DNA from: Halalkalibacter hemicellulosilyticusJCM 9152 | GTDB lineage: Bacteria > Bacillota > Bacilli > Bacillales > Bacillaceae_D | Reading direction: 5' to 3' | DNA: 64,000 nucleotides | Assembly: GCF_000513115.1 (NCBI RefSeq) | Contig: NZ_BAUU01000012.1 | Coordinates: forward strand, 62,001 to 126,000 | Part shown: one piece after another, positions 18,869 to 29,429 of the stretch | Layout: each line of letters begins with the position of its first letter | Numbering within the stretch: the first letter of the stretch is position 1 | The notes under the pieces: model-generated | The model's input: the letters and a program-made list of their open reading frames with translations, nothing else | Databases searched by the model: none | Told to the model about the DNA's origin: nothing | Made by a program: the position numbers and the translations under genes

Positions 18869-19978
18869 TTACATTTTGCTTTCACTCATTATGTAATACC
18901 AAAGATCATGCCAAACATTTTCTTGATATAATGTAACAATGACAACTAATAGCATCGGTCCAAGTGCTAATCCAACCACACCAAATAATTGAAAGCCAAT
19001 GAATAAAGACATGAGCATTAACAAAGGATGTAAGCCCATATTTGAGGATAACACTTTCGGCTCAATTAATTGTCGTACGAGCATGGCAATCCCGAATAAT
19101 ATAAATAAACCTATAGCAAACAAAACATCTCCAATCACAAGTGAATAAATAGCCCAAGGAATTAAAATGATACCTGTTCCTACATAAGGAATAAAATCAA
19201 TGAGCCCAATGATAAGAGCGACTGTTAAAGGGTGTTCTACACCAATTATAACAAACCCTAAAAAATAAATAAGTGCAGTTATTGAAATAAGGATACACTG
19301 TGCATATACATAGCCAATGACTTTATGTTGTAATGCCTTGAAAATAGATTGACTTCGTTTTAAGAAATCTGTTGATGCGGTCGTTTTGATTTGAGACATA
19401 TAAACATTCCAATCACGACTAATAAAATATAATGCTAACAATGTAACAATCATGGCCGTAAACGTTATTGGTAATGCAGATACAATATGAGAAAGGCCAT
19501 TAGCAATAGACTGACCTACTGAACTCAATAATATCGCCAACTGCTCTCCTAGTTGCTCAATTCCATTCTCCAAAAAAGAGCGCTGCGGAGCATTTAAACG
19601 TTCAATAAACCCAATACTAGTATGCCACAATGGCAAGATTTGATTGTTTATATAAAATTGCAAGGAAATCGATGCCTTTTCAATATAGGGAGGTAAATAA
19701 TGTGATAAGTAACGAATGCCATCAATGACTAACCAACTAACAAGTGTAAGTATTGATCCTAATACTCCAAATATAAAAAAAATGGCTACCATAACAGATA
19801 CGGTTCTTGGTAGCCTTATTCGCATTTCAAAAAATGACACGAGTGGATTCATCATAAAAGCTAGAAGCACAGCTATAAGAAATGGAAAAGTTAAAGTAAA
19901 TACGACAGAAATTAAATACCAGCTTAATATAAGTACAATGATTAGCAAAAGTAAACGAATGATATAACTAGATTTCAC
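18869..19978 (-). CDS. ytvI: Sporulation integral membrane protein YtvI (AI-2E transporter family)
   Basis: A 369-residue member of the AI-2E/PerM transporter family with about eight helices. Features are an N-terminal pair, a large amphipathic loop (about 90-160) and the signature GLIDFIPYVGTGIILIPWAIY (about 265-285), then LIEPKVLSSNMGLHPLLMLMSLFIG. The pattern matches YtvI of Bacillus, expressed in sporulation. The start is GTG, 8 bases after AGGAG. Autoinducer export is not implied by the family name. Confidence 0.8.
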   Translation of the reverse strand: MKSSYIIRLLLLIIVLILSWYLISVVFTLTFPFLIAVLLAFMMNPLVSFFEMRIRLPRTVSVMVAIFFIFGVLGSILTLVSWLVIDGIRYLSHYLPPYIEKASISLQFYINNQILPLWHTSIGFIERLNAPQRSFLENGIEQLGEQLAILLSSVGQSIANGLSHIVSALPITFTAMIVTLLALYFISRDWNVYMSQIKTTASTDFLKRSQSIFKALQHKVIGYVYAQCILISITALIYFLGFVIIGVEHPLTVALIIGLIDFIPYVGTGIILIPWAIYSLVIGDVLFAIGLFILFGIAMLVRQLIEPKVLSSNMGLHPLLMLMSLFIGFQLFGVVGLALGPMLLVVIVTLYQENVWHDLWYYIMSESKM

Positions 19979-20065
19979 TGTACATTCTCCTCTTCCTCAG
20001 CCTGCTTGCTTAAGACATTACATAAACTCTTTCTTTTAAAAATACGTATGAACGAGCATGTCAAT

Positions 20066-20878
20066 CTATTCATTTTTCGTTACATGACCATAAAAAATTT
20101 CATCCATTTCATTCTTAACTTTTGTTGTTATCCAATTCTTATCCACATTTGACAACTGATTCCGAGGTGTGAACAGATAATCCTCTAATCGAAATTGCTT
20201 AAGGCGACATTTGGTGTAATAAATATGGTCATGATGTAAGTTTACATCCATCATTTCATACTCATCCTTCACGTGATCAGGTATATAATCTTGAATCGAA
20301 TCAATATCATGATCGATAAATATTTTATTTCCGTTTACATCTCTTGTAAAACCGCGCACACGATAATCAATGGACATCATGTCCGTTTCAAATGAATGAA
20401 TTAAATATGGTAGTGCCTTTAGTGGTGAAATTTCTCCACAAGTCGAAACGTCAATATCTGCTCTAAACGTACTAATCCCTTCGTATGGGTGATATTCTGG
20501 ATACGTATGAACCGTTATATGGCTTTTATCTAATTGCATCACAACCGAATCAGGTAGAGGTCCTTTTTCATTTGTATAATGTGTTGGAATTTCTACAACG
20601 GGACCTTCTGAAACAAGAATCGTCACACTAGCACCCTGTGGTACGTAATCTTGTTTGGAAACATTTAAGACATGCGCTCCAATTATCTCGGTTACATTTG
20701 TTAATATATGCTGAAGTCGATCAGCATTATACTGTTCATCAATATAATTGATATACGATTCTTTTTCTTCCTTCGTTTCTGTATAGCAAATGTCATACAT
20801 ATTAAAGCTTAGCGTTTTCGTCAGATTATTAAATCCGTGCAATTCAATCCGCTTGTTATCCCGATCCTTCAAATTCAT
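20066..20878 (-). CDS. speD: S-adenosylmethionine decarboxylase proenzyme, SpeD (Escherichia coli type)
   Basis: About 270 residues, the long class found in E. coli (264), not the short SpeH class typical of B. subtilis. It makes decarboxylated SAM for spermidine synthesis after self-cleavage to a pyruvoyl enzyme. The cleavage site is visible: [14 protein letters not shown], with the pyruvoyl-forming Ser at about 119 and the processing His nearby. [19 protein letters not shown] holds the catalytic Cys. I chose ATG 20878; a TTG six bases later is better spaced from GGGGG. No other polyamine genes are adjacent. It is divergent from vanW. Confidence 0.9.
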   Translation of the reverse strand: MNLKDRDNKRIELHGFNNLTKTLSFNMYDICYTETKEEKESYINYIDEQYNADRLQHILTNVTEIIGAHVLNVSKQDYVPQGASVTILVSEGPVVEIPTHYTNEKGPLPDSVVMQLDKSHITVHTYPEYHPYEGISTFRADIDVSTCGEISPLKALPYLIHSFETDMMSIDYRVRGFTRDVNGNKIFIDHDIDSIQDYIPDHVKDEYEMMDVNLHHDHIYYTKCRLKQFRLEDYLFTPRNQLSNVDKNWITTKVKNEMDEIFYGHVTKNE

Positions 20879-21008
20879 TTCCCCCTTTAACCATACCTTT
20901 AGTTTTACCATTCCCCAAAAATAACTAACCAAACAAGAGTAAAAAACCAAAACTCCCTTCAATAGAAAAGGGACAATTGACTCATACTAACAGGAGGAGG
21001 TTAAATAC

Positions 21009-21853
21009 ATGATGCTTTCATTGTTCTTATTTCTTGCACTTCTACCTACACCTGTTGAAGAACCTTTAATGATTTATCATGAAAATGAGTTAATTTATTC
21101 AATTGATCATCAAGCACTACAACACCCATTGCTAGGAACGGAAATGATTAATCACAAACAATTACATGAAATAATACGTACGATAGAAACGGTTGTGCAA
21201 AAGCCGGCAAAAAATGCGACAATTGCTGAAAATGGTGATATGATTGCTGAAGAAAATGGGTATCGCTTGAATCACTTTTCCATGAATCAATTAATTGTAA
21301 AATATTACTACGAACATGGAAGCAGCAAAATTGATGCGCCTATCATCCCAACCTATCCGAAAGTTGACACTGAGTTACTTGCTCATATTAAAACGAATCA
21401 TATTAGTTCGTTCAGTACTTATTTTAATAAGCGCAACAATAAACGATCACATAATATTAAATTGGCTGCAGCTCCATTAATAATTATGTTGTTTTTCCAG
21501 GTGAAACTTTTTCATTTAATCATGTCGTCGGAAAAAGAACGATTGAACGAGGTTACTTACCAGCGCCAATCATCATTCGCGGTGAACTTTCTGAAGGTGT
21601 CGGTGGTGGAATTTGTCAAGTTTCATCAACACTGTACAATGCAGTTGATTATGCTCATATGAAAATTATCGAACGCTACAGTCATAGTAAACGTGTTCCT
21701 TATGTACCTCCTGGTCGAGATGCTACAGTTAGTTGGTATGGCCCAGATTTCACTTTCCAAAATAATTATAATCAACCGATTTTAATACGAAGCTTTATTT
21801 ACGGCGGTCAACTGACTATTTCTTTATTCTCCTCAGACGATATTAATGTTTAA
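21009..21853 (+). pseudogene. VanW-family protein, interrupted by one frameshift
   Basis: The first frame runs from ATG 21009, after a strong AGGAGGAGGT. Near 21479 the VanW homology jumps frame. Frame one gives FSTYFNKRNNKRSHNIKLAA. Frame two continues NNYVVFPGETFSFNHVVG, then GVGGGICQVSSTLYNA, and finishes at 21853. One A missing at about 21479 explains the break, and restoring it gives an intact 281-residue protein with a signal-like N-terminus. VanW proteins are extracytoplasmic and of unclear function (vancomycin accessory or spore-related). A real mutation and a sequencing error are both possible. Confidence 0.85.
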
Positions 21854-21899
21854 ATGAAAAATCAATACGGTACGTGAAATTATAGTGAGGTGGATCGAT

Positions 21900-22853
21900 T
21901 TGACTTATCTCTTATTAATTCTAGGTTTTCTTTTACTAATTAAAGGGGCAAATTGGTTTGTAGATGGTTCCGCTTCTATTGCACATTCCTTAAGCATCTC
22001 TCCACTTATAATCGGCTTAACGATTGTTGCTTTTGGAACGGGGGCTCCTGAAGCTACTGTCAGTATTATTGCTGCCTTAGAAGGTAATTCTGATGTGACA
22101 GTTGGAAACATTGTCGGAAGTAATTTATTAAATTTATCTTTAGTCGTCGGACTAACCGCTTTTATTTTCCCATTGAAAGTAGAATCTGTGACAATCCGTA
22201 AAGAGATTCCTTTTGCTTTTTTATCAGCTGTCGTTTTACTCGTACTATTATTTGATTCAACCAATCAAGATACTTATTTTTTGATTTCTCGAAGTGATGG
22301 GGTCATTTTACTTTTATTTTTCACTATTTTTATGTATTACGTTTTTGAAGCAGCCAAAAATAGTCGAAACGATTCAATTGAATCAACGAATCATGCACCC
22401 AATCACTCTCTAAAAAAAAGTATACTGTTCTCGATCTTCGGACTTACTGCTATTGTTCTTGGCGGCTACTTTGTCGTAGAAACAAGTACAACGATTGCCT
22501 ATCAATTTGGTATGAGCGAGACACTTGTAGGTTTAACGATCGTGGCAATCGGTTCTTCATTACCAGAGCTAGTTACCTCCATTACAGCTGCTATGAAAAA
22601 GCATAGTGAGATGGCCTTAGGCAACGTAGTTGGGAGTTCAATCTTTAATGTTTTCTTTGTACTCGGACTTGCCTCATTAATTACACCATTAACTGTCTCA
22701 AGTAAAATAATCATTGATTTAATTATTTTACTTGTACTCACAATTATGCTATTTATCTTCTCAAGAACGAGCTATACCGTTGCTAAAGCAGAGGGATTTA
22801 TTTTAACCTTAGCCTATGTAGCTTATTTAATTTACATTATTATTCGGAATTAA
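21900..22853 (+). CDS. Calcium/sodium antiporter, CaCA family (YrbG type)
   Basis: A 317-residue exchanger with about ten helices and the two alpha repeats of the CaCA family: GTGAPEATVSIIAALEGNSD...GNIVGSN (about 48-80) and GSSLPELVTSITAAMKKHSEMALGNVVGSS (about 215-245), both with the ion-binding Glu. It exchanges Ca2+ for Na+ or H+ across the membrane. I chose TTG 21900 (MTYLLLILGFLLLIKGANWF) because GAGGTGG lies 6-7 bases upstream; GTG 21885 lacks a site. It lies 46 bp after vanW and may be co-transcribed. Confidence 0.88.
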   Translation: MTYLLLILGFLLLIKGANWFVDGSASIAHSLSISPLIIGLTIVAFGTGAPEATVSIIAALEGNSDVTVGNIVGSNLLNLSLVVGLTAFIFPLKVESVTIRKEIPFAFLSAVVLLVLLFDSTNQDTYFLISRSDGVILLLFFTIFMYYVFEAAKNSRNDSIESTNHAPNHSLKKSILFSIFGLTAIVLGGYFVVETSTTIAYQFGMSETLVGLTIVAIGSSLPELVTSITAAMKKHSEMALGNVVGSSIFNVFFVLGLASLITPLTVSSKIIIDLIILLVLTIMLFIFSRTSYTVAKAEGFILTLAYVAYLIYIIIRN

Positions 22854-22923
22854 ATAACAGCATATTGCCTTATTAAACTGTCTACACTACTACTGTAAGT
22901 CAAATTACCAAAGGAGAGTAAAC

Positions 22924-23106
22924 ATGAATACTTTACGAGCTAAGGAAATTTCTCAGTCTCCTGATATGAAACATGTTACTTATTTAGATCAACAAATATA
23001 TATTCAGCATGTCGATGAACAAAATGCAACTGCACGCATTTTTCCATTACACGAACCAGGCAATGAATTTGACGTTAATGTAGACCAGCTTATTGAGCAC
23101 CATTGA
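22924..23106 (+). CDS. sspH: Small acid-soluble spore protein, H type
   Basis: A 60-residue protein matching SspH/minor SASP-H throughout: RAKEISQSPDMKHVTY near the start, IYIQHVDEQNATARIFPL in the middle and DQLIEHH at the end. These are spore-core proteins made in the forespore. AAAGGAGAG precedes the ATG. Expression from a sigma-G promoter is expected from the family; I could not define one confidently. Confidence 0.92.
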   Translation: MNTLRAKEISQSPDMKHVTYLDQQIYIQHVDEQNATARIFPLHEPGNEFDVNVDQLIEHH

Positions 23107-23120
23107 TGTATAATCAGTAA

Positions 23121-23189
23121 AAGAGACTGTCAGACAAAGGATACTGAAAAAGTATGTCCTTTTTCATTGACCTCGATAGACAGTCTCTT
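23121..23189. terminator. Bidirectional terminator with nested AAAAAGT palindrome
   Basis: The outer stem is AAGAGACTGTC (23121-23131) / GACAGTCTCTT (23179-23189), and inside it is AGGATACTGAAAAAGTATGTCCT. It serves sspH and the convergent oxidoreductase; the inner palindrome resembles repeat family B. Confidence 0.8.
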
Positions 23190-23195
23190 CTTTTA

Positions 23196-24218
23196 TCATT
23201 TTATTTTCACCCGTTTCCCTGTTTTAGCGCTTTCAATCGCAGCAAATACCATTTTCATACTCTCTACATTGTCTTCACAATCGGTTTCTGCTTTCTCACC
23301 ATTTTCAAGAGCAAGAAACATATCATCGAGAGAACGATGGTGCCCATCATTTCCACTTTTGTTCACTTCAATCGGTCGACTCTCATATTCGTGTAAAAAT
23401 GTCTGCCCTTGATTAGGGAGTATCGTTTCATAATACAGTTCGTCTGAACCATCCCAAATGACTGTTCCTTTAGTGCCAATCATTCGCCAACTCCCATCCC
23501 ATGAAGTTGGTGCACCTTCAGCACACCAAGACCCATTATAGGTGAAAACTGAGCCATTAGACATCTCAAATATACAATAAGCATTCGCTGCCCCAGAATA
23601 CCACGAACCTTTTGGATTATACTCGTGACAATAGACCGAAACAGCGTCAGCCCCACTAATAAAACGAGCTTGGTCGAATGTATGAATAGCCATATCAATA
23701 ATAAGTGGGCTTTCCATCGCATCTCTAAAGCCACCGAAGTGAGGTGCAAGAAAAAAGTCCGCATGAATTGATTGTTGATCTCCAATGATTCCCTTTGTAA
23801 GTTGCTCACGTAAAGAACGAATCGAGTATGAATATCGTCTATTTTGCATAATAGCATAAAAACGATTGTATTCCTTTGCTGCTGATACAAGCTGTTTAGC
23901 AGCATCTAAACTTGTCGCCATTGGTTTTTCACAAATTACATCACAATGATGACGAAAAGCTTCTAACGTTACCTCTTTATGTACTTCAGGAATGGTCGTA
24001 TTAAAGACGAGGTTGGCATTCGTTTTACTTGCTGCCTCTGCAACTGAATAGAAAAAGGGAACATCTAATTTAAAGCGTTCAGCAACTTTCCTAGCACTAT
24101 CCTCATTTATATCTACTAAAGCAACGATTGTTGCATCCTTTTTGTTTTGAACATAGTCCACCCAAATGTGTGACATTGCCCCACAACCTACTAATATAAT
24201 TCGAAAAGATTTCATCAA
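23196..24218 (-). CDS. Gfo/Idh/MocA-family oxidoreductase
   Basis: A 340-residue NAD(P)-dependent oxidoreductase. The N-terminal Rossmann motif is ILVGCGAMSHIWVDY (about 8-22). The family motif VICEKPMATSLDAAKQLV at about 92-108 carries the catalytic Lys, and HTFDQARFI at about 178-186 has the His. The C-terminal alpha/beta domain ends near residue 335. Substrates of this family are sugars, inositols and related alcohols; none is indicated here. Translation may begin at TTG 24218 or the adjacent ATG 24215, both after AAAAGGAG. No sugar operon accompanies it. Confidence 0.85.
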   Translation of the reverse strand: MMKSFRIILVGCGAMSHIWVDYVQNKKDATIVALVDINEDSARKVAERFKLDVPFFYSVAEAASKTNANLVFNTTIPEVHKEVTLEAFRHHCDVICEKPMATSLDAAKQLVSAAKEYNRFYAIMQNRRYSYSIRSLREQLTKGIIGDQQSIHADFFLAPHFGGFRDAMESPLIIDMAIHTFDQARFISGADAVSVYCHEYNPKGSWYSGAANAYCIFEMSNGSVFTYNGSWCAEGAPTSWDGSWRMIGTKGTVIWDGSDELYYETILPNQGQTFLHEYESRPIEVNKSGNDGHHRSLDDMFLALENGEKAETDCEDNVESMKMVFAAIESAKTGKRVKIK

Positions 24219-24300
24219 TAAAAGTCACTCCTTTTCTTCATTTCATTAAGAAGCCTGCTCTTCTCTAAAAACACCCTAACCACTACTCAGAGCTTAGCAT

Positions 24301-24433
24301 AAGAAAAACGCGACAGTGTCTTTTCTTTAAAGCGGCGTGCGGAGCCATCGCTCTCCTTTGAGTTTGCCAACATCCTCTATCCTTTTCCCACATGCCTTCC
24401 TCGAATTTTATGCTTTCTTAGCTTTTAAAAAAA
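24301..24433. repeat. Dispersed repeat family C (copy 1)
   Basis: The part CTTTGAGTTTGCCAACATCC through to TTTAAAAAAAG matches 29456-29536 with scattered mismatches. An upstream CGCGACAGTGTCTTTT matches CGCGACAGAGTCTTTT in the other copy. This copy has an extra 27-base G+C-rich insert (AGCGGCGTGCGGAGCC...). Function unknown. Confidence 0.65.
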
Positions 24434-24466
24434 GCTGTTCAAAAAGGAAAACCTTTCCGAACAGCC
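24427..24466 (-). terminator. Terminator of gnd
   Basis: On the minus strand GGCTGTTCGGAAAGG pairs with CCTTTTTGAACAGC and is followed by seven T. It lies 20 bases after the gnd stop codon. Confidence 0.88.
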
Positions 24467-24483
24467 AATGGTAGTAGAATTGC

Positions 24484-25890
24484 TTATTCCATCCAATTTG
24501 TATGGAATACCCCTTCTTTATCAACACGTTGATACGTATGAGCACCAAAATAATCACGTTGAGCTTGTAGTAAGTTAGCCGGTAAGACTGCAGATCGATA
24601 GCTATCATAATACGCTAATGCACTAGACAGTCCAGGAACAGGAATACCTAACTTAACAGCTGTTGCAACAACGTCACGTGCGGCATCCTGATAATTTTCA
24701 ACAATTTCCTTGAAATATGGATCAAGTAATAAATTTGCAAGGCGCGGATCACGATCATACGCTTCCTTAATGTTTTGTAAGAAGCGCGCACGAATAATAC
24801 AACCGCCACGGAAAATCATTGAAATATCCCCAAGCTTTAAATCCCAATCATATTCTTCAGAAGCCACTTTCATTTGCGCAAAACCTTGGGCATAAGAAAC
24901 AATTTTACTTAAATAAAGGGCTTTGCGAATTTTTTCAATAAATTCTTTCTTATCTCCATCAAAAGATTGATTAGGACCATTTAAAATCTCACTTGCTTTC
25001 ACACGTTCATCCTTCATGGCAGAGATAAAACGTGAGAATACAGATTCAGTAATGATTGAAAGTGGAACACCTAAATCCAATGAACTTTGCGAAGTCCACT
25101 TTCCTGTTCCTTTTTGACCAGCTGTATCTAAAATGACATCAACAAGTGGTTTGCCCGTTTCATCATCTATTTTTGTGAAAATATCTTTCGTAATCTCGAT
25201 TAAATAACTATCGAGCTCACCTTCATTCCACTCATTAAATGTTTCATGCAGCTCTTGAGCGCTTAACCCTAAAACATTTTTCATTAAATGATAGGATTCA
25301 CAAATTAATTGCATATCGCCATACTCGATCCCATTATGGACCATTTTCACATAATGTCCAGCGCCATCAGGGCCAATATATGTCGTACACGCATCGTCAC
25401 CAACTTTTGCGGAGATCGCCTCAAAAATCGGTGCTACTAGTTCATAGGCTTCTTTTTGACCTCCAGGCATAATAGAAGGACCTTTTAATGCGCCCTCCTC
25501 CCCACCAGAAACTCCCGTTCCAATGAAATGAATACCCGATTCAGCCAATTCTTTATTTCGACGGCGTGTATCTTCGAAGAATGTGTTACCACCATCAATT
25601 AAAATATCGCCTTTATCTAAATGAGGTAATAGTTGCTCAATTGTCGCATCAGTTGCAAAACCAGCTTTAACCATTAGCATGATTTTTCTAGGTGTTTCTA
25701 ATGATTGAACAAATTCTTCTATACTATATGTACCAACGACCTTTTTACCTTCTGCTTCCTTCAACATTTGTTCTGTTTTGTCAGAAGATCTGTTAAAAAC
25801 AGAGACAGAATATCCTCTGCTTTCAATATTCAGTGCCAAATTTCGCCCCATAACAGCAAGGCCAATAACACCTATTTGTTGTTTACTCAT
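24484..25890 (-). CDS. gnd: 6-phosphogluconate dehydrogenase, decarboxylating (NADP-dependent)
   Basis: A 468-residue enzyme of the oxidative pentose phosphate pathway (6-phosphogluconate to ribulose-5-phosphate, CO2 and NADPH). Motifs: [20 protein letters not shown] at the N-terminus, [11 protein letters not shown] (NADP ribose-phosphate contact), [21 protein letters not shown] (about 125-145), the signature [20 protein letters not shown] (catalytic Lys about 182), and [12 protein letters not shown] at the C-terminus. Length and motifs fit the GndA class. I chose ATG 25890 because AGAGGAG lies 8-9 bases upstream. zwf, the preceding pathway step, is at 47811-49292. Confidence 0.96.
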   Translation of the reverse strand: MSKQQIGVIGLAVMGRNLALNIESRGYSVSVFNRSSDKTEQMLKEAEGKKVVGTYSIEEFVQSLETPRKIMLMVKAGFATDATIEQLLPHLDKGDILIDGGNTFFEDTRRRNKELAESGIHFIGTGVSGGEEGALKGPSIMPGGQKEAYELVAPIFEAISAKVGDDACTTYIGPDGAGHYVKMVHNGIEYGDMQLICESYHLMKNVLGLSAQELHETFNEWNEGELDSYLIEITKDIFTKIDDETGKPLVDVILDTAGQKGTGKWTSQSSLDLGVPLSIITESVFSRFISAMKDERVKASEILNGPNQSFDGDKKEFIEKIRKALYLSKIVSYAQGFAQMKVASEEYDWDLKLGDISMIFRGGCIIRARFLQNIKEAYDRDPRLANLLLDPYFKEIVENYQDAARDVVATAVKLGIPVPGLSSALAYYDSYRSAVLPANLLQAQRDYFGAHTYQRVDKEGVFHTNWME

Positions 25891-25981
25891 CTCTACCACT
25901 CCTCTTTTTTAACATTTTATTATTCTATCATATATTCGTCATCATTTTATCATGAACATGATAATTTTCAAAAAAAATCGA

Positions 25982-27318
25982 CTATTTTTGTTTCATTCGG
26001 AGTTTTTCTATTGAATCAAGATCACGATCTTCTATTTTTTCTTGACTATATCGCGCTTGATTGTAGAGGTGATCTAGTTTTTGAATCGTTTCTCTATCTG
26101 TAGCTGTTGCCGCTCCACCTCATGTAGCATTTGACGTGGAGTAAGAACGTTACGATAGACTTCCCCGCGCTTCATTCTATCATGTATGAGCGAGCGATAG
26201 ATAAATCTAACCTTTTCAACATTTGATAATGAATCCCATTTCACACGTCTTTCCGTGATCGTAGCTACTACATGTTTAACATCATTAGTTTTACTTTTCA
26301 CCCATTTTTTTATGCTGAATAAGTTTTCCTTTTCATCAACATAAATATTAACACCATCAGTAGAATCATCTCCTGATATTATTCGTGTCATCATCTTCTT
26401 CAAATACAGAATGATATTCTTAATAAACGATTTTATTTTTCGATTTATAAAATAAAGAGCCACAATCAGTAAGACCCCAGCTGCAATTATACCTAAGTAA
26501 ATCACCATTTGCTCAAAAAATTTGGCAATAAATGATGCCTCCCCTGTTTCATCGAATGGTAAAACAGATTCTGCTAGTTGCGGATCAGCATAGTCTTCCT
26601 TCTCTTCATTTGGACTAGAAAAAGTTAAAAAGAATATGACTACACTACTTATGCCATTTCTCAGCATAATAAGAACCTCACGGATAAAGCCAAAATTAGC
26701 AAGTAGTACAATCGTTATAATTGTGACTAACATAAACAATCGATTTTGAATACGTAAGGATCTCCCTATTACTGGTCTTTTTTCCTTCGAATATGTTGCT
26801 CTTCTTAGCATTGAGCTATTAGAAACAAATAACGTTAGAACAAATACGACAAAGCCAGCTAACTGAAAGGTGTTTGTAAAGGGGATCAGCAAATCGATGT
26901 TCGTATAAAAAAAGTACCCAACAAAATAAAGAGGAAAGGCAATGGCCCATAAATAATGTGCTTTGAAAAGGTCATCGATGTCTTCTTCTCCATATGCTAG
27001 TCCACGATATAAAATAGTCACGTAGATGATTGAAAGTACAATCCAAACAATCATTGATATAGAAATGAAATGATTCAATAACGCTGGAAGAACGAAACTA
27101 ATCGAGAGTATGATCGCCAAATAAACGATTCGCTTTTGGTCTGATCGTACATTTCGTATGAAATAACCAATTGCAAAGACAAGTGGTAATGTATATAACC
27201 ACCATGCTTGAATGTCAGCTGAAAGAGCAAAAATAGAGATCGCTAAAAAAATGGGAAAGATCATTAAATACTCAAGTGCGCCGGTAAATAGAACTCTCCA
27301 ATGGTTATTACGACGCAT
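25982..27318 (-). pseudogene. DUF4129 (transglutaminase-associated) membrane protein, frameshifted near its end
   Basis: The main frame from ATG 27318 has about nine membrane helices, a long loop and the soluble segment VKWDSLSNVEKVRFIYRSLI, then stops at 26074. In the next frame, from about 26110, the expected DUF4129 tail continues: ATATDRETIQKLDHLYNQAR, then YSQEKIEDRD, and it stops at 25982. One missing base (probably a G in CGGCAACAG) accounts for this, giving 445 residues when repaired. The gene overlaps DUF58 and follows MoxR. Such clusters are membrane systems with little-known function, sometimes linked to transglutaminase proteins; none lies immediately downstream here. Confidence 0.8.
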
Positions 27319-28404
27319 AACGATCACCTAATTCTTCCTCGTTTTGTAATAAAAGTGTTTCGACGCGGTTTCCATTTTGTTCAAGTACATCAATGTGTAA
27401 CTGCACTTTTTCAGTGATAACATTCGTAATGATAAGTATGTCTGTTCTTTCTAATTGCCGGTTGATATCTTCCTCTAAAAACTCATAGAACGCCAAGCTT
27501 ATATCCATTCTTGCTTTTGCCATATGATCTAACATGGCTAATAAATGGCTATGACCATTGGCCGGATGCAAACGAATCGAATTTTCCTTATTGGAATCTG
27601 AAACTAAATAAGAGTTGCAACCAAAGCCAGTAGGTATACCTTGTTCAATAGATTCATGTGCTATCGAGCTGCATATGATAAAGCTTTCTCAAGTAAATCT
27701 TCATGAACAATTGGGCGCCACTTATCCTCCGTCTGATCGAAATTCACATAAATCATCAGATGGTGATCGGCCGTATAATCATATTTATTCACTTGCATAG
27801 ATCCAGTCCTAGCTGTAGCCTTCCAATTAATCGTGTGCATCGGATCACCTGATGAATATTCTCTTACACCAGCAACTAAAAAAGGATCTTCGATAATCCA
27901 ACGTTTGACAATCAATTCACCTAACCAGCTTTGTGACGGTAAAGGAATGTCCTCCTTCTTAATAATTTCAGGAAAGACAGTGATGGAAGCAGTTGAATGT
28001 ACCGTTTGAAACGTTTCATCAAAGCCAACAGCATCTCCGGTTGACATCGATACTGTTTCAAATTGATAGTAGCCTCTTTTAGCGCAAAGTACTTTCTGTC
28101 TTCGTTTTATTTTTTGAAAAGGCATTAAACTGAATAACGTTCGATGCATGTCACCTCTATGTGCACCTTCCACCTGACCAAATACTAAGTTAGCATTTAT
28201 TTTTGATTCTAACCGAACCCAAGGTACAGGGATTAGCTTTTTATTGGCGATTTCATCAATCATTTCAATTTCCTCACCAACGTATGCCGTCGTTTGACTA
28301 AACTTTCTATTATATTCTATATTCCGTAACCCCCACTTGACATAAACGACCCCTTGAAGAAAAAAGAATGCAAGTGTTAAAAAAATAAGCCACGCTATAC
28401 TCAT
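27308..28404 (-). pseudogene. DUF58 protein, frameshifted in the vWA-like domain
   Basis: Frame one starts at ATG 28404, overlapping the MoxR stop. It has two N-terminal helices, a beta-rich part and the DUF58 motif VREYSSGDPMHTINWKATAR (about 175-195), and stops at 27661 after SYAAR. Homology resumes in the next frame as IAHESIEQGIPTGFGCNSYL and runs to the stop at 27308. A single missing base at about 27664 explains it; the repaired length is 365 residues. DUF58 proteins partner with MoxR AAA+ ATPases in a cell-envelope-associated complex. Real mutation or sequencing error cannot be told apart here. Confidence 0.85.
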
Positions 28405-29372
28405 GATGAGGTCATTCCCGTTTCAATTGACTCTGCTGGTACAGTCAACGTTGATAGAATTTCATCTAAAACATGTCCAGGGTCTTGTTTCTTATATTTG
28501 GCTGTATGTGTCAACACCATTCTATGACTAACGACGGGTTTTAACATTTCTATAATATCATCAGGTATCACATAAGAACGACCATTAATAGCTGCATATG
28601 CTTGCACAGCCTTTAATAACGCTTGACTCCCACGCGGACTTATACCTAATTCAATCTCTGGGTGGTGTCGAGTTTCTTCTACAATCGTAAGCATATACTC
28701 TAGCAAATCATCACTAATGTATACAGAAGTAAATAATTTCTGAGCGGCAATAACATCTTCAGTCGTCGCCACAGAAGAGATCGTTTCAATTGGATTATTT
28801 TCCTTAAAACGTTTTAAAATTGCGATCCCTTCTTCTTTTGATGGATAACCTAAGTCTAATTTGATTAGAAAGCGATCTAATTGTGCTTCAGGTAAAGGAA
28901 AAGTACCTTGGTTTTCTACAGGATTTTGCGTTGCAATAATCATAAACGGCTCTTCTAATTGTTTTGTTTCACCATCAATCGTTACTTGCTTTTCTTCCAT
29001 GCATTCTAGCAAACTAGATTGAGTTCGAGGTGTTGCGCGATTCACTTCATCAGCAAGTATAATATTTGAAAATATCGGTCCTTTTTTAAAAATAAAATCA
29101 CTTTCCTTTTGACTATAAAAATTCAAACCAGTTACATCTGTTGGTAGTAAATCTGGTGTAAATTGAATACGATTAAAAGAACACGAAAGCGATTTCGCCA
29201 TTGATTTCGCTAATAGTGTTTTACCAGTACCAGGAACATCCTCTAATAGCACATGGCCAGAAGCAATCATAGCAACGAGTATTTGATCAATGCTCTTATC
29301 CTTGCCAACCATCACCTTTTGAATATTCATTTTCACTCTATTAGCTAACTCTTGAACGACTGAAACATCCAT
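28401..29372 (-). CDS. MoxR-type AAA+ ATPase
   Basis: A 323-residue AAA+ ATPase of the MoxR/RavA class: Walker A DVPGTGKTLLAKSMA (about 48-62), Walker B IILADEVNRATPRTQSSLLE (about 107-126), sensor 1 ATQNPVENQGTFPLPEAQLDRFL, and sensor 2 ISPRGSQALLKA. These act as chaperones for vWA-type partners. I chose ATG 29372 because GAGGGAG lies 9-10 bases upstream. It heads a tightly overlapping operon with DUF58 and DUF4129 genes, both of which carry a frameshift in this sequence. Confidence 0.92.
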   Translation of the reverse strand: MDVSVVQELANRVKMNIQKVMVGKDKSIDQILVAMIASGHVLLEDVPGTGKTLLAKSMAKSLSCSFNRIQFTPDLLPTDVTGLNFYSQKESDFIFKKGPIFSNIILADEVNRATPRTQSSLLECMEEKQVTIDGETKQLEEPFMIIATQNPVENQGTFPLPEAQLDRFLIKLDLGYPSKEEGIAILKRFKENNPIETISSVATTEDVIAAQKLFTSVYISDDLLEYMLTIVEETRHHPEIELGISPRGSQALLKAVQAYAAINGRSYVIPDDIIEMLKPVVSHRMVLTHTAKYKKQDPGHVLDEILSTLTVPAESIETGMTSS

Positions 29373-29429
29373 GTAATAAATCTCCCTCATTTCATTTATT
29401 TAAGAAAGCAATGTCAAAATAGAGTACAT

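Noticed and set aside
21009-21853. Programmed frameshift in vanW
   Set aside because: No slippery heptamer with downstream structure was evident at about 21479, and four other genes show the same kind of single missing base.
23154-23412. Two overlapping plus-strand frames of about 80 codons
   Set aside because: Both are antisense to the Gfo/Idh/MocA oxidoreductase, which has full family motifs.
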